Part shown: piece by piece, positions 9,706-23,700 of the stretch
How positions within the stretch are numbered: position 1 is the first letter of the stretch
How the letters are laid out: each line of letters begins with the position of its first letter
Assembly: GCA_009760855.2 (NCBI GenBank)
Contig: WPIO01000049.1
Span: 1,385,001 to 1,449,000 of the forward strand
Length of the DNA stretch: 64,000 nt
Direction of reading: 5' to 3'
DNA from: Cristatella mucedo
Taxonomy: Eukaryota > Bryozoa > Phylactolaemata > Cristatellidae
Notes under the pieces: model-generated
What the model was told of the DNA's origin: nothing
Databases searched by the model: none
The model's input: the letters and a program-made list of their open reading frames with translations, nothing else
Translations under genes and position numbers: made by a program

Positions 9706-11829
9706 AACAAACTGTGGCATACCTATGGGGGAATCATGACCAACTCGGGTGCCTAAACTTTCATGTACGCACTGCAAGAGAACCTTTGAAGAAAAGGCTA
9801 TTGAAGAAAGTCTATGCTCGCTAAATAGAATTACTTACACTTCACATTATTAGGTAATGTAGTGTAAGAAATATCATTTGTTTTAATTTAGACGATTCTG
9901 GTCTGTTCAAATGCTGATATGGGGGCAAAAAGATTCACGAAGCTTGCTCGCCGAAGAATGTACACCGAGAATCCGGAAACCGATTGACCACTCAAGCATC
10001 TGCTACTTCTTGACGGCGAACCCTTCCAAACGTCGATCTAGCCTGAGCGAGCCTTTAATTGTGCTACCTACGCGTTCCTCTATCCGTCGCCCCCAAACGA
10101 AATGCAATACAACAAAACCCTCGTCCGCTACACGTCCGCTTCCTTCCAAGGACAGTTCAGCATATCAGACAGCGAGGAAGATAAAAGCACGTCATCCTAG
10201 AATTCCAGTTTCACGCACTTTCTGACTGAGGAGAGCGAACCCCACTTCCGGTCTCCGATCTCGGCGATCAAATCAGAGACACCAGGTCTCAGCAAATCCA
10301 ATGCTGAGCTTCTGACATCGACAGTCGATGAATGCAGCTGGTTTGGTGAAATAGTGAGAGCGTAAGCAATAGAGAGTAAGCGCGACCTTAGCGTTCCTTT
10401 CCTACTTCTGCAGTCGTCAAGATCGCCTGCAGGATACGGCAACAATGTCACCTGTCTATTCGAGGCTAACGGAATCACGTGTAACCAGAGTGGATAGCGA
10501 ACAATAATAAGCGGTTTGAGGTCATGGAGTCTCGAAGCTTCTTCTGCTTCATATCGGAAGCAAGTTCCCATCTCTCCCAAATGGGTCAATGGTCCATTAT
10601 TTGCACCTCAACGGCGAGTGGACCAGCGCCAAAATATTGCCGTTTCTCTTCAAGGATGTCGAATAGTGCAGTGAGGTCATTAAAAACTACTAGATGACGT
10701 CATTTCCGACGAGCTCCCGAGGGTCTTTGCAAAGTTTCCTTTCCCTGTTTCCTTTGCTTACGGAGCAGTGCGGATAGCGAGGCTCGCTGTCAGGAAAGTG
10801 ACTGGCGGCTGCAGCGGTGAACCAAACCTCGGCTACCTGTGGCGGGGGGGGGGGCTAACTGCATCCGCCGCTGGGAGCCGCTCCGGCGAGCGACCCTTGG
10901 AACTCGGTGCTGAGAACTCAGTGGCTGCAAATCAAGTTGGGTCTATGCGATAGCGATATATATATTACATTAGCTATCGGAGGCGAAGGTCAAACAAAGC
11001 TGGCATCTTCGTCGGACAACGGATATATAAGACCGTAGAGCCATCAGAAGAATTTCCCGCGAAAAGGCGGTATAGCGCGGAGCAGTTTCTTTGCAGTGGT
11101 TAGATGCTTTTTTTAAGCAAGAATAAACAGTATGAGCAGCTGTTTCAGGGTCTCATAAAGAAATATACCAAATTGGTATGTAGAATGTCCTTCGAAGTCC
11201 ATATCCTTGATGCTCATCTTGACAAAGTCCAGCGTAACCTAGGAGCGTACTCTGAGAAGCAAATCAAACACTTTTAAAAGGACATGCTGGACTTAAAACG
11301 TCGTTACAAAGAATAACATAACGAGATGATGTGACAGAACCAATTTTGGCGCACTTTTGAGAAATTGATTTTTGGTATGGCCGATGATCGAGATCTAAAT
11401 CCCATTTCTGAACCCTTTTGAGTGGTCAGTCTCGAACGACTTCAGACTAAATGCGCGTTGATTTAGATTTATCCGTTATTTATCCGTTCTCTCTGGGCAA
11501 ATATGAACAGCAAGAAGCGATTTTGTTAGTTTTCTGGTCGGAAATGAGTGAAATTCAAGTTTATCACGGTCCTGGCCAGAGGCGTTGCTAGGATTGGAGT
11601 GCCGGGTGGCACAGGGTTCTCGGGGTGGGGCTCCCTATAAAGGGGTCTGGGGGAATCCCCCACCTGGCTGTGGAGGGCCGGCGACATATTTTTCCACCTA
11701 ACCACATGGTCTCCCTCACCTGGTACGATCGCTTGACGCATATCCCTGGTCTCACGACTTGACTTGAGTACATAATAATAATAATAATAATAATAATACA
11801 CTTTCGACGGATAGATTTCCGTATTTTCT
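9706..11829. other. Intergenic stretch, no gene recognised
   Basis: A weakly open plus-strand frame with scattered stops at 9901-10680 matches nothing known. There is a poly-G tract near 10843-10854 and an (ATA)n run at 11772-11798. A TATATAAG box at about 11023, with AATAAA at about 11122, could be a promoter or LTR relic, but nothing confirms it. Confidence 0.4.
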
Positions 11830-14115
11830 CAGGCCATTGCCGTCGACTGCTGCGCATCGCCCTCGAATGTACGTTCGCGATTGGTTGAAAGGGTGACTGT
11901 AATACGCTAAAAAATTGAATCTTCTCCCGCCAGCTTTGTTTGTAATTGTAACAGACAATCATAGATTTTGGTAACGTCTCGGGCAATTGCCGTCGATTGC
12001 CATGCATTGCCCAAGGTTGAATGCTCAAAAAAGCAGTATGTTCGCCACAATGAGCGTTATATGCAAAGACAATTACAAATTCAAACAGCCGATTTCCAGC
12101 AAAGTTGAAACAGATTGCGGTAGAGGCCGGGCCATTGCCGTCGATTGCCGTGCACTGCCCTCGATTGTGCCTTTTTCGATTGTATAAAATGTGGCTGCAC
12201 TTTTAAAGCAGTGTAGTTCAATACGCAAGAAAATTTCGAGCTTCTCTCAGCAACTTTCGGTCCATTGTAACTGACCGTTATGGATTGGCGTATTTCCCCA
12301 GACCATTGCCGTGCATTGCCGTCGATTTAACGCGCACAATGAGTAAAGATTATGCGCGCACAGGTACATGTAACGTGGAATGTGGGTCGCAGTTTATTGC
12401 AGTCAATCTTGTCAATTTTCCACGGATTGCTCTATTGGCCCCTACCATTGCTGTGGATCGCCGTGCAATGCTTACAGTTAATGAGCAAACCATCTTGAAA
12501 ATGCTACGGTTTTACTTTGGACGCAGCCGAATGTTATATGTAATGACAATTAGGGCTTCGAGTTGCGAATTTCTCGTCAATTTGCCACGAATTGGGGTAT
12601 GGGCCCGGGCCATTGCCGTCGATTGCCATTCATTACTCGCGATTGTACGTGCGCAATTGGTTGAATGGATGTGATTGCACTTTAAACACAGTTCGCTGTG
12701 ACACGTAAGATATATTTGATCTTGGCCCAGTCAATTTCCAGTGATTTGCGATGGATCATAATGGACTGCAGTATTTGCCCCGTCCATTGCCGTCGATTTG
12801 CATGCATTGCCCAAGATTAAACGGTCAGAGTTGGTTGAAAGGGTTGAAAGAATGTGCGCGCGCAGTTGCTTAAAATAATATGGTTGACTTTAATCAGTGT
12901 GCTTTGCAACATGCATTCAAAATTGGAGCATTGCGAAACCGATTTCAGGGCATTTTGCATCGGATTGCTGAAGATTGCCGCATTGGCACTGGCCATTGCT
13001 GTCAATTGCAGTGCATTGCTGCCGAATGGTGGAGGAAATTGTAGTGAAATTGTGCGATTACATAATAGCCAAAATTAGAGCAACATGCAATCACTATTAG
13101 AGATTAAAGCGTATGTATTGTGGTGTCATTTTGGTGCGGTTGCGTTTGATTGACCACTGGTCCGACAGCTGCAGTCGATTGCAGTGCATTGTTGCAGAAT
13201 AGTCAAGGCAATTACAGTGAAGTTATGTGAGTAGACAATAACCGAAGGGTAGAGCAGCGTGCAATCATAATTAGAGCTTCTAGTGTTCTCGTTCAGGTCG
13301 CTTTTTGGCGGATTGCAGCGGATTTCGGCGAATGGAGGTGGATTGTGGTATGGGACCGGGTGGTTGCAGTCGATTGCAATTAATTGCAAGAGAACGCGTG
13401 TGCACAATGGAGTGAAATTCCGTGGGTGCACTTTAAACTGAGTCTAGTCCTATAAGCAATATCAGTTAGGGCTTCGCGATGGCGATTTGAGGATGGTGTG
13501 CAGTGGAGTAGAGCGGATTGCGCTAGTTTTCCTGGTCATTTGAGACGATTGTCGCCCGTTGCCACAGTGCTAGGATGCACTTTTTTTTTATTTTACGAAG
13601 TTGTGCATATAGCACGGTGCAATTTAATGTGCAATAAAAACTGGAGCTCGGCGCAACGTATTTCGATTTCTTATGCGTTGGATTCGGTGGACTGAAGTAG
13701 ATTGCGGTGTTGGCCCGGGCTACTGTGGTCGATTGCAGCACATTGCATGAGAATGGCCGTGCCAATGCAAGTGAAATCTTGAATGTGCAATTGTCGCAGA
13801 GTTTTCTGTCAAAGGCAATTAAAAACGAAGCTTTTTGAACAAGATTTCTTTCGTTGCTCGGTGGAATGCAGCGGATTGCGGTGGGGATTGCGGTATTGGC
13901 CTGGGTCGCTGCGATGTTATTTCAGCGGACTTTGTGAGAACGCGCGATGAGCGGAATCGCGCGAAATTCTCTAGGTACATTTTACGCGTAGCGTAAATTG
14001 ATATTCCAAACTTCTGAAGCTGTGCGAAGATTATTTGCGGGGGCTTTGGCGGGAACTAGAATGGATTGTGGTACAGGCGTTGGAATCGCCGCAGCAAGCG
14101 GTGGGGATTGCCGTG
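11830..14115. repeat. Degenerate satellite array, ~145-210 bp monomers
   Basis: A core resembling CCATTGCCGTCGATTGCCAT followed by GCATTGCCC recurs at about 11834, 11984, 12132, 12303, 12445, 12610, 12784, 12993, 13167, 13361, 13535, 13720, 13902 and 14087. Between cores a second conserved part recurs (AATTGGTTGAAAG, TGCACTTTAAA, then a GGATTGCGGTGG-like segment before the next core). Spacing rises from about 150 bp on the left to about 185 bp on the right. Within the best cores ATTG recurs every 10 bp. There is no open frame across it. Confidence 0.8.
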
Positions 14116-14127
14116 AAGACTCATCTG

Positions 14128-14168
14128 CCGCTTTACAAAAGAGACTTTTAAATCAGCTGTTATTTTTA
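14128..14168 (+). mobile_element. SINE-B 3' tail remnant
   Basis: CTGCCGCTTTACAAAAGAGA and then TTTTAAATCAGCTGTTATTT match the tail of the SINE-B copies at 49.0 and 53.9 kb. Confidence 0.55.
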
Positions 14169-14399
14169 ATCTGATAGTTAGTCTGGAGCCGCATAATGAA
14201 GGGACCTGATAGTGAGTGACAGAACCCTGAAGTCTCAGCGATGCTTGGTTGTGGAACGCACCTCAATAATGAGCTATAAGCTCGACAGCTGAGCCGCGAT
14301 TGAGAGCCGTATGCTTTGCCGATGAGTTGTGACGCTTTCAAGATGGCCGCGACAAGCTGAGGCATTATGTACGATGGTGATTTTGTTACTTGTGACCTG

Positions 14400-14415
14400 G
14401 CTACTATATAAGACT
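14400..14415 (+). promoter_or_regulatory. Possible TATA box (CTATATAAGAC)
   Basis: A good TATA match, followed at about +30 by a GC-rich stretch. The same TATATAAGAC string occurs at about 11023. No transcript or exon supports a promoter, so this is tentative. Confidence 0.25.
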
Positions 14416-15463
14416 TGTGTCTGACTGCAGTTGCGGCCTTGGAGCAACGGTCTGCCGGTCTGTCGAGTGTAGCGCTGAGAGTGAGCTGCGGTGCTAGCGA
14501 GTCAGCATGACGTCACCCGGGTGCATTGTGGGGGTTCGGGCGCGAGATAGCGGCGCGACGGAGAACGGAGCCCCCACAAGCGAGTTGTGGTACTGGTAGC
14601 GACGGCTGCATTGTACGATATGCATGCTACAGAAGCGATCAAGCGTTCATACGGACGTAGCGGTTGTAGCCGTCAAGTAAACAGCTCCGGAGCACCATTA
14701 GATAAGAGAGTAAGAGGAAAGGGAGAGAGACAGATAGTGAACAGCGTGCGTACAGGCCGACGCGCAGGCAGAAAGTTTGAGACCACACAGCTGACCCCTT
14801 GCAATTAAAACCAGCTTAGTCAGTCGATACTGTCCAACTGCAGCGCCTAATGAGGCAGTACTCAGCGCGCCCGTTGGGCGGGCGGAGTAGTGTGGGTCCG
14901 GCTGGGGCGGAATGGCATTGCGGGTGTGACCACGCCCACAGTTTCAGCCCTAGAATGCAAGATATTGTTGTGCTTTTACTAATACGGTGTTATTGCTAGC
15001 GCTGCGTGAGGAATATTGAATTTTGTATTTAGTCTTCGGAATATTGCTCGCTTCAGGTCTTTTCACATTGCACGCGTTGTGCTTCCACACGATCTAGCGA
15101 GGGTTGCTCAGTCACAACTGGGAGCCAGTGCATGTCGGCGAGTCGATTTCTGTCAAGAGTTAACGCGTCTGCATGCGAGTTAAGAATGCACGTGTGCAAT
15201 TTATATTAACAGTTCATATAAATGTTAATATAATATAAAATGCTATAAAATATATTCACTCCTAATTTACATTTTATATATTTATATTAACATTTTATAT
15301 GAGTTACTGAAACTCGTTTGCTGTCTATCTAGACGAACGCATGCACTCACGAAACACATACAAACGGCGCCGGATTCGCTCGTGGCCCCCGGCTGACTCC
15401 AGCGGAACCGGAAGCTGACGTACTGCCTCACCGGGAGGCCACGCCCAGCTCTCGGCGACCGGC
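14416..15463. other. Intergenic region upstream of GatB
   Basis: No coding segment recognised. AT-rich around 15200-15300, then GC-rich and CpG-dense from about 15360 into the first GatB exon, as expected of a housekeeping-gene promoter. Confidence 0.5.
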
Positions 15464-17683
15464 ATGGCGGCCGCCGCGTCTTTCTGTTGTGCATGCCGGC
15501 GTCGGGCTGCGAGCACAGCTCTGTACGCGCACGCCGCCACCCTTCGTAGGTCCGTGCTGCGCGGGGCAGTCTGAAGTCCGTGTTTCGCCGACGGCTTGCG
15601 TCGCCCGCTCGCTTTTTGTCTGCGCGGCCGACGCGCTCGCGAGGAAAGCCCTGGCTAGGCGCCGGTGGATGGCTGGCTAGCCGGCCCGCGCTCGTTCCAC
15701 GCGCCACGTCTTCTGCGTCGTATTTCCATCTACTTTCCGCCCCCTCCTCCTCCTGTGGACCGCCTTCTTTTCATAGCCCTGGCTTTCCGGGCTCGTCGTT
15801 GGAGAGCAGCAGCAGCAGCCGCCTAGCACGATCGCTGTCTCGACGGGCCAGACACCCCCACCACCACCACCACCACCACCACCACCCCCCCCCCGTGCGA
15901 GCGCGTCGGCGATCTCTGGCGGCGGCCGCGTATTTGGAGCCGCTCCACTCATCGGCAGGCAATCGACGTGGCGCGGCGTCGTTGGTCTGGAGATTCACGC
16001 CCAGGTCTCCTCCAAGAGCAAGCTGTTCTCCGGGTCCTCAACCGCCTACGGAGCGCCCGCGAACTCGCAGGTGTCGTTGTTCGATGCCGCTCTCCCCGGG
16101 ACGCTGCCGGTAAGGCGACTGCTCGTTGGGCGACGCTTGCAGACTCTCGCAGCAGCGACGACACTGTATCGCTTCGCAGCGGTGGCGATGGCTGAGCACG
16201 CTTTTAGTTGGTAAAGCGTTCTAAAACGTTGAATAGCTGGCAGCGGTGGCTGGATGGGCACCTGAAACATTCTCCCGCGATCTCTCTTTGCTGTGGAATG
16301 ATAGTTATAATCATCGTAATATATTTTTAAAGCGCCCCCGTAGAGCTAAGACGACTCTTCTTGGTTCTTTGTGCATGCTGCAAAGGAAAATATAATATAT
16401 AAAAATATAATTCATTTATATAGCGCCCCAAGAGAACTTAATCTCTATTCAGGCGCTTCACATATGCCTCGGGGACTCAAGCCTGCGACCTCAGACAGAC
16501 CTTGGTCCCCGGGGCGAGCACCTTAACCGCTGGACCAAACCAGCTCGGCAGCAGCATGTCAGCACGCGGTTAGTGATGACATGACAGTTTCAGCACGAAT
16601 AAGCAGACAGTTCACACGGACCGAGGGACGACATGCTGTGTGTGAGTGACAGTGGCGTTTTACCTCATTTCCTGAATGTTATTTCCGCGTATGTGTGTCG
16701 TCGTTATTCGGGAGTGAGTTTCAGGCTTTGGGAGCATACAAACTTAAGGCAGCAGGCACGGTGTCCACAGGATTGGAGGTTGGTTTGAGGCAAGATCGTG
16801 ACGAAGTCGGAGGAGGTAACTGGTGGCACGACACCTGATGCCTGATTGGGAAGTGGTTTGGATAGGTAGATGGGCTGGAGCAAGACAGTGAGGGGACGTG
16901 AAAGTTGGTGACAAAACCTTCGGCGTGTCACGTGACTGGGAGCCAGTGCAGTGAGTCGGCAAATAGTGCTGTAATGTAGCTGTAGCTGCTGCTGCTACGC
17001 TCACGGCAGGTAAGCCTGGCAGCTGCTGAATTTTGCTATCTAGTGTTAGCGCCTGACTGAATAGGCCAGAAAACCTGCAAGCAGTGGAAAGTGCCGAAGT
17101 GGAGACAATGTGTAGCGGCGGTGAATAGTAGGCAAGCTCAGATAAGGTTTCCCTGTCTAAGCAGTCCCGAAATTTCGCAATCTAACGTTGCTGACTTGCC
17201 TGGCTGGCAACTGTGGACCTGCCGCTGTCGTCAAAGTGAAAGGTCCTTTTAGAAAAAAAAGGGACCCTGGAGGCGGCGATTGTTGTGCTTATTATTTAAG
17301 TCAAATTCCCAAATTCCGTGCATTCTTGCTACAGATGCTGCTCTGCTGGCAGAAGCCGTTTTGAGCGCTAAGTTGTCCAGTGTCCAGTCGGTGCCCGGCC
17401 ATTCGATGTAGACCTCGCTCTCGCACGCTCGACCTGCTAGCGATGCTCCGAGTAACGAGAGAGGCTCGAGCTGACTGGCGGGCACTTGGCGGGCAGCTGG
17501 TGGGGACAAAGTGCAGAGCCGAACTGTGTTGACCTCTGGCTCCCAGAGCCAGAGGGGCTTCTTTCGGGTCGCTGGGGTGACGAGAAGTTGAGCCATCGAA
17601 TGGGCGCGTCATCTGTCGACCAGCCGCCGCCGCCCTTCTTCCTCTCCTACTCTCTCTCTCCCCCCCCCCCCTTGCCTCGCGCG

Positions 17684-17714
<31 letters not shown>

Positions 17715-20700
17715 CCCCTCCTCCTTTTTCTTATCGTCGAAGGCTGGGCAGAGCCATTTCAAAAAAGTTAGTCGTGGTCAGCTCTTGAGTGTAATAACTG
17801 GCCTTTGTCTCTTGGTTCGTTCTCGTCGTGGCTGATGGAGGCACCGGCGGCGGCTTTCCCTCCTAGACTTGCTCCACGGCATTCATCCGCCATGGGACAG
17901 ACTCTGGGGGCGGACTACGCATGCAAACCTGTCTTTCCTCTTTCTGCTGTTGCTGCTACTGCTGCTACTTCTCGTGCGTGCGAGCCGCCCTTCGTCAGAT
18001 TTTCAGCTCGCTCGACTGCGCACTTTGCACACCCCCCCCCCCGGCGAGACTGTCCCTCTTAGCCTCGTCGTCTTTGCCGTCAGGTGCTCAACCGTCGCTG
18101 CGTCGAGGCGGCCGTCGCGACAGCGCTGGCGCTGCACTGCCAGCTCAACCCGACGTCGCTGTTCGACCGGAAGCACTACTTCTACGCTGACATGCCGGCC
18201 GGCTACCAGATAACGCAGCACCGCTCACCGATCGCCAGCGGCGGGCGCCTCGAGTATGTCGACTACGTGTTCGGGCGCGATTCGGCTGCAAAGGTGAAGG
18301 CTGCGCGCATCACGCAGGTCCAGATCGAGCAGGACAGTGGCAAGAGCTTGTACGACGCGTCGTCTGCGCAGAGTCTCATCGACTTGAACCGGGCAGGTAG
18401 GCGCAAGGTGGCGGCACAGCTCGCTTGAGAGCTGTGCCGCTGCGGCCGGCGATCGACTGGCAATCGATCGAGCGCATCACGATCGCCCGTCGCGATCGGT
18501 TTGCCTGGGGGGGCAGCGTGTCACGTGGCAGGCGCATCCTCCGATCGATGGCTTTCGTGACTAGTCACGTGGCATGCGCATCGTGCGTGTGTGCGTGCGT
18601 GTGTGCGCGCGCGCACTCGTTTGCTCGTGAATGCGCGTGCACATCCACTTGTGTGCGCTCGCGAAGACGCACGTACGTGCACACATTGAAGTAGATAGGT
18701 ACACACTCACGCCCACTTGCATCTAAGAAGGTATTTCTGCCTGTCACTTCGTTAATCTGTAAGAGCTAAGCCGGAGTTACGCAGGAGAGCTCTTGCATAG
18801 ATAGGCACTCTCACTCGCAGGTCTAGCAAGCAGCTACTGGCTCTCACGCAGCCTCAATCTCGCGCTTCGCCTCGCTTCCAGGCATCGGCCTCATGGAGAT
18901 CGTCACCGAGCCGGACTTCTGTAGCGGCGACGAAGCTGCTGCGTTCGTGCGCGAGCTGCATTCCGTGCTCAAGTGCATTGGCTCGTGCGACGGCAGAATG
19001 GAAGGTGGGCCGCTCTGCGTGCAGTTGGCGTGCAGGGGCGAGAGGCAAGCGTGCGTCCTCAAGCGCAAGGCTGCCGCCGCCGGAAGAGTTGCCGGGCGCT
19101 GCAGTATGTCGGACTTCTGGAGCACGTCGCCGGGCGTGATCGCTGGGCAGGATCTCGTGAGGGCAAGCCCCTGCAGGCCCCTGCAGACCGGCGCTTGGGT
19201 CAGTCGAGCCTTTTTCGAGCTAGCTACGTGCTGTGCCCGTAGAGATGACTCTGTCGAAAACGGTGTCCCGTGCTCTTGATTGGCCCGCGGACAAGATGCT
19301 CTCCATTAGCCGCCGAAAGTTTTGGCCTCGAGCCGTGCGGAATATGCAAAGCAACACGGTGGAAATTGAGTTCTCCTGAGGCGCTAGACAAATGAATCGC
19401 GGTCTTCTGTACTCCCCTTGCCTCCCCTTTCCCTGGATGGCACCTCGCCCGTGTCCTCGTGTCACCTTGCTTTGGGGTCGCTCGAAGCCGCTGCAGCGAG
19501 GCGGGCAGCGCCGACCGACGGCTACCGGTCACTTGCCGGCGAGCCAATCGAGTGGCGCTGTCACATGGCGGCCGGCGGTCGCTCTCTGCCTCTGGCCTCG
19601 GGAGTTGCGAGGGCGCCAAAAGGCCAGCTTCGCTCGCTTCCGTTCGCAGAGGGAGCACTGAGAGTCGACGCAAACATATCCGTTCACCGCCACGACGAGC
19701 CACTCGGAACGCGCGTCGAAGTGAAGAATCTCAACAGCTTTAAACACGTAGCGGCAGCCATCGGTAGCTCCAGCTGACCGCCTGCCCGCCCGTCCGCCTC
19801 CTCAATATCGCGGCACTTTGAGGTGTGTCTGCTGCTTGTTGCCTGTCCGTCGCCGCCGCCCATCCGTTGCCCCGTGCTTTGTAGATCACGAGATCGAGCG
19901 GCAGACTCGGGTCCTGGCATCGGGTCGCGCCGTCGTCAACGAGACGAGATCGTACGATGCGGAAAAGAGGTACTCACAGCTGGTCCGCCGGCCACCGGTG
20001 CGCTTGCCACTCGGTCACCGTCTCGATCCCCGAGGAGTCTTGGTCCTCAGTTCCGGTCTCTGACCTGGCCGTCGCCCCAATCTTGTCTGGCTTGTTTTTT
20101 GCTTGCTCTTTCGTCGATCCCTCCTTCTGTTCTCACTTTCTTCCATTAGTCTCTCTCTTGCTCCCTGTCTCTCTCACTCTTTAACTCTTTTTCCTTGTCT
20201 TTTTTCACACTCTCTCTCTCTCTCTCTCTTCCTCCCTCTCTCTCGCCTCTCTCTCTCCCGTCCGTCTCTCCGTTACATGTGCTCTGCTTTTTGTCGGGGT
20301 GCATCTGCCGCCCTGATGTGCTTGTGACTCGCGCAATCTTGCGTCACGTGGAGGGCCACGATCGCCATGCGTGACAAGGAGAAGCTGCAGGACTACCGCA
20401 TCATGCCAGAGCCCAACCTGCCGCCACTCCGACTTCGAATCCTGCATTCCTCGACGGGTCATTGCCTCCAAGCCGCGACCCGAAGCCACGCAGCAGCCGG
20501 CGGCGGCGCTGAGCTGGACGTGGCGCCGATCCGGGCAGCGCTGCCGGAGCTGCCTGACTCCGCTCGCCGGCGCCTCGTCTCCGACTATCGGCTCGCGCTC
20601 GAGCGAGCCGTTCTCCTGATGGTGATCTACCGCCGCTGCCGCTGCTGCGGTGTCGTCTTCTCCTCGTGCCCTCCTGAGCATAGGCAGACTCGCAGGCAGG

Positions 20701-23700
20701 CTGGCGCCGAGTCGGCCATCGCGCGGTCGGCCCGCTCATCTCGAGCGCCGCGTTAAAGCAGCTGCTGCTGCTGCAGCGGCCCGCAGAGCGGTGGCTTAAG
20801 CGGCCGTCCTTTCTCGCAGAGCTACGACGGATTCCTGCAGCTTTTCCTCGACGTCTGCCGTCGAGCTCCAGCGGCCGAGCCTGCTCGCATCTGCTCGTTC
20901 CTGGTGAGGCAGGTGCTGACGTTCCTCAATGAGAACGGCCTGTCGGCTGCCAGCAGGTAACCTGCCCCGCAGTGCTGCTGCTCCCTCTCGCGCGCGTCCC
21001 GTCAGCCACGTGGCCACGCTCGCTCCCAATCACTGGCGACTCTGTGGCATGCGCGCTCGCATAGGCTGAGGTAGCAACGCTGCGACTCGGATCGCGTGGC
21101 TCTCTCTCTCACCGTAGTCGACCGTTATCTTTACCAACACTTGGCCGAAGTGTGCCGTGCATGCGCCGATAGTGTGCGGCACGTGCGCTGATAGTACAGT
21201 CTGTGTGTCTGCCCAGCCTCCAGCCGCTCCTGCCGAGCCGCATAAAACTGAGGCTCTTCCCTTCCCCTCCCAGGGAACGTCTTAGTTTGATAAATGTGGC
21301 CTACTGGATTGACCGGCAGCCGTTTACATATTTTATCATCTGAAATGTCCTCACCGGACTGGCAGCGTGTACTCAATCAGGTGCCGCCACCAGAGGGAAG
21401 GTGTTGGTTTCGCAAATGGGCACTCGATCGATCGATCGATGGACTCGAGTTCACCGGGTCATGCATAGAAAAGAGGGGAGGTCTGTCTGTGAACCAGGCC
21501 CCTTGCCCGAACCCTTGTCTCTTCTGTTTGGTCCCAGTGGGTGGCACTGCTTGGGCTTGCTTGACCCGTGCTAGTGCATTGTATTCTGGGAGCGCTTACT
21601 GGCACGCTACGGAAGAAGGAGGGGATCTGCGCTGCGGCATCCCTTCTCAAACCTCTCGAGGTGCGCGCCCTCTGAAGAGAGGCACCGGTCACTTTCGCTG
21701 GTTGATTCGGCAGAAAGGTCAGTGTTCAACAGTCCACTGATGTGGTTTAGCCCCCTTCGTCCCCTCCCCCTTTGTACATTTTCCGATTGTGCACCCCCCC
21801 CCCCCCCTCCCCCCCCCCCCCCCCCCCCCCCCCCGCAGAGTCAGAGTCACGTCATTCCTCCCCCCCCAGAGTCACGTCATTTTGTAAGGCTCTTGGAGCC
21901 ACTCTGCACAAGTGATGTCTGCTCGATAGGACTTTCTCTGCACAGTGGCACTTTGCACTCACACACACTGGCCGATTGACTGGGAGATCGCTGTGACTGA
22001 GGAGCCGGTGCATTTTTTTTTTTTAATTGTCGGTTCGGCAGTCCAACGTTGGCCAAACAGGTGGCATCCTTGTGCGAGGGCATTGAGCGTGACTTTGTTT
22101 CATTGGCAACAGCTAAGAAGGTATGTGTGTATAATAGAATGCACTGCTGCGCTCAGTGTAAGTGTATATGTGGTAGTTTTGGCGTGAAGCTTCTCATTTC
22201 ACACAAGCACATGCGCGTGCGGCCAACGGTGAAGCCAGTTGCACATCGAATGCCTGCGCTTGCAACTTGGCAAAATGTCCTCTCATTCGTTATGTTTCCT
22301 AGTTCGAATGATTATTTTTTTAAATGAGCTGCTGCGATCGGCAAGGAGCGTGAGTGGTGTGTTTTCTGGATTGATTGTGCTCGAAGTGATGGTGCCTTTG
22401 GCACTCGACTGTGAGAGCTGTGAGGCTTCCACGTGTCACTCTTGCGTTAATGTAAATGGTCGGTTGATCGAGCAGCCTCGTTTACAGAGTGGCCATCACC
22501 CGCTTGCACTGGGCAATAAACGATTGCCTGCTAAAGAGCAAGCTTCGGTCGCGAAGAGCGAACGCCTCACCCCTGGGCCCAAGTCCCTGGAGTCCCGGGC
22601 CTCCTGGACTGGGGCTGAGTTGTTGGCGTCGAGCATAGTGCCGAATCAACCTCTCATCCATGATGTAGTTGTACAGTGTTGCCTATAGTGACGATAGGAT
22701 TGGTGAATCGCTTGGTTCACGAGTATGTAGTCTGTAATATGTAGTATGTAGTCTGCAATATGTACTTGACTTCCGTCGAGGGGCAAAAGCTGAGATATGA
22801 ACGCTGTTTTAGTCATCCTCGAAGCATGCGTGCACTCTAGTGTCTAGTAGATCGGCTTTCCGCTTTGCCGAATCGTCTATACTAATAAATTATTTTGTTA
22901 TTATATTACACTTTTTTCTAGCCAAGCCATGTGCCAGCGCGCTGCACTCTGTGCGCCGTGCTCAATGCCCTGCACTCTGTGGCCGCCGCTTCACTCGTGC
23001 GTGCTTCTGGCAGATATTGGACGTGTGGCACCAGGGCGCCGATGAGGAGCGCAGCGCATCGATGCACGACATCGTGCTGCAGAAGGGCTGGCAGAAGATC
23101 ACCGATGTCGGCCAGGTGCGCCGCCTCGTCGCCGACTTCGTCGCCAGCAATAGGAAGCTGGTAATAGTGTGCACCGCACAGAGGGCACAGCGGCTAGGCA
23201 GCTGCTCCCTCTGCCGGCCGCCACTCGAGCCTCGAGAGCGCCCTGTGTCGGCGTGCTTGCATGCGTGCACGAGCCACGTGCTCTTGGCGTGCCTGGCTTT
23301 GGCGATTGCCAGTCGAGAATGGCCGAGCGATGGAACCGCCGATCGGCCGGGCCCCGATCAGCCACATGCTCTTGACAGCCAGTCTCACTCTCTGTGAGTT
23401 AGCTTGCTGCCAACACTGGTGTTCGGTAGAAGCGCCAATGCTGGAACATGCTGCTGGGAAAAGTGCTCGAAAATCCCCTGCCTTTGTGTAATGGCGGCGT
23501 AGCTAACCGAATAAGGGGGTGGAAACTTCGAAATGTCTACCGGGTCATGGTGTCGGTTCTCGTCATCGCAGTGCTGCAACCACCCATCATACTCGGCAGC
23601 GACTGCATGTAGTCTGCATCCAATGCTGTGCTGCCAGCGTCGCGCCGGCAGCCTTCGATGCAGCTTGAGGCAGTACCCGTGGCCGAGCAGTGGCTGACAA

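Noticed and set aside
9901-10680. Long plus-strand frame with few stops
   Set aside because: Six in-frame stops in about 260 codons, no recognisable domain, and an unrelated open frame on the other strand (10197-10589). It looks like composition rather than a decayed gene.
11020-14415. LTR retrotransposon suggested by two TATATAAGAC boxes 3.4 kb apart
   Set aside because: The sequences flanking the two boxes do not match each other. No primer-binding site, gag or pol was found between them; the interval is a satellite array.
19224-19703. Minus-strand open frame within the GatB gene
   Set aside because: It lies mostly opposite an intron and exon 5 of GatB; no recognised domain and no splice support.
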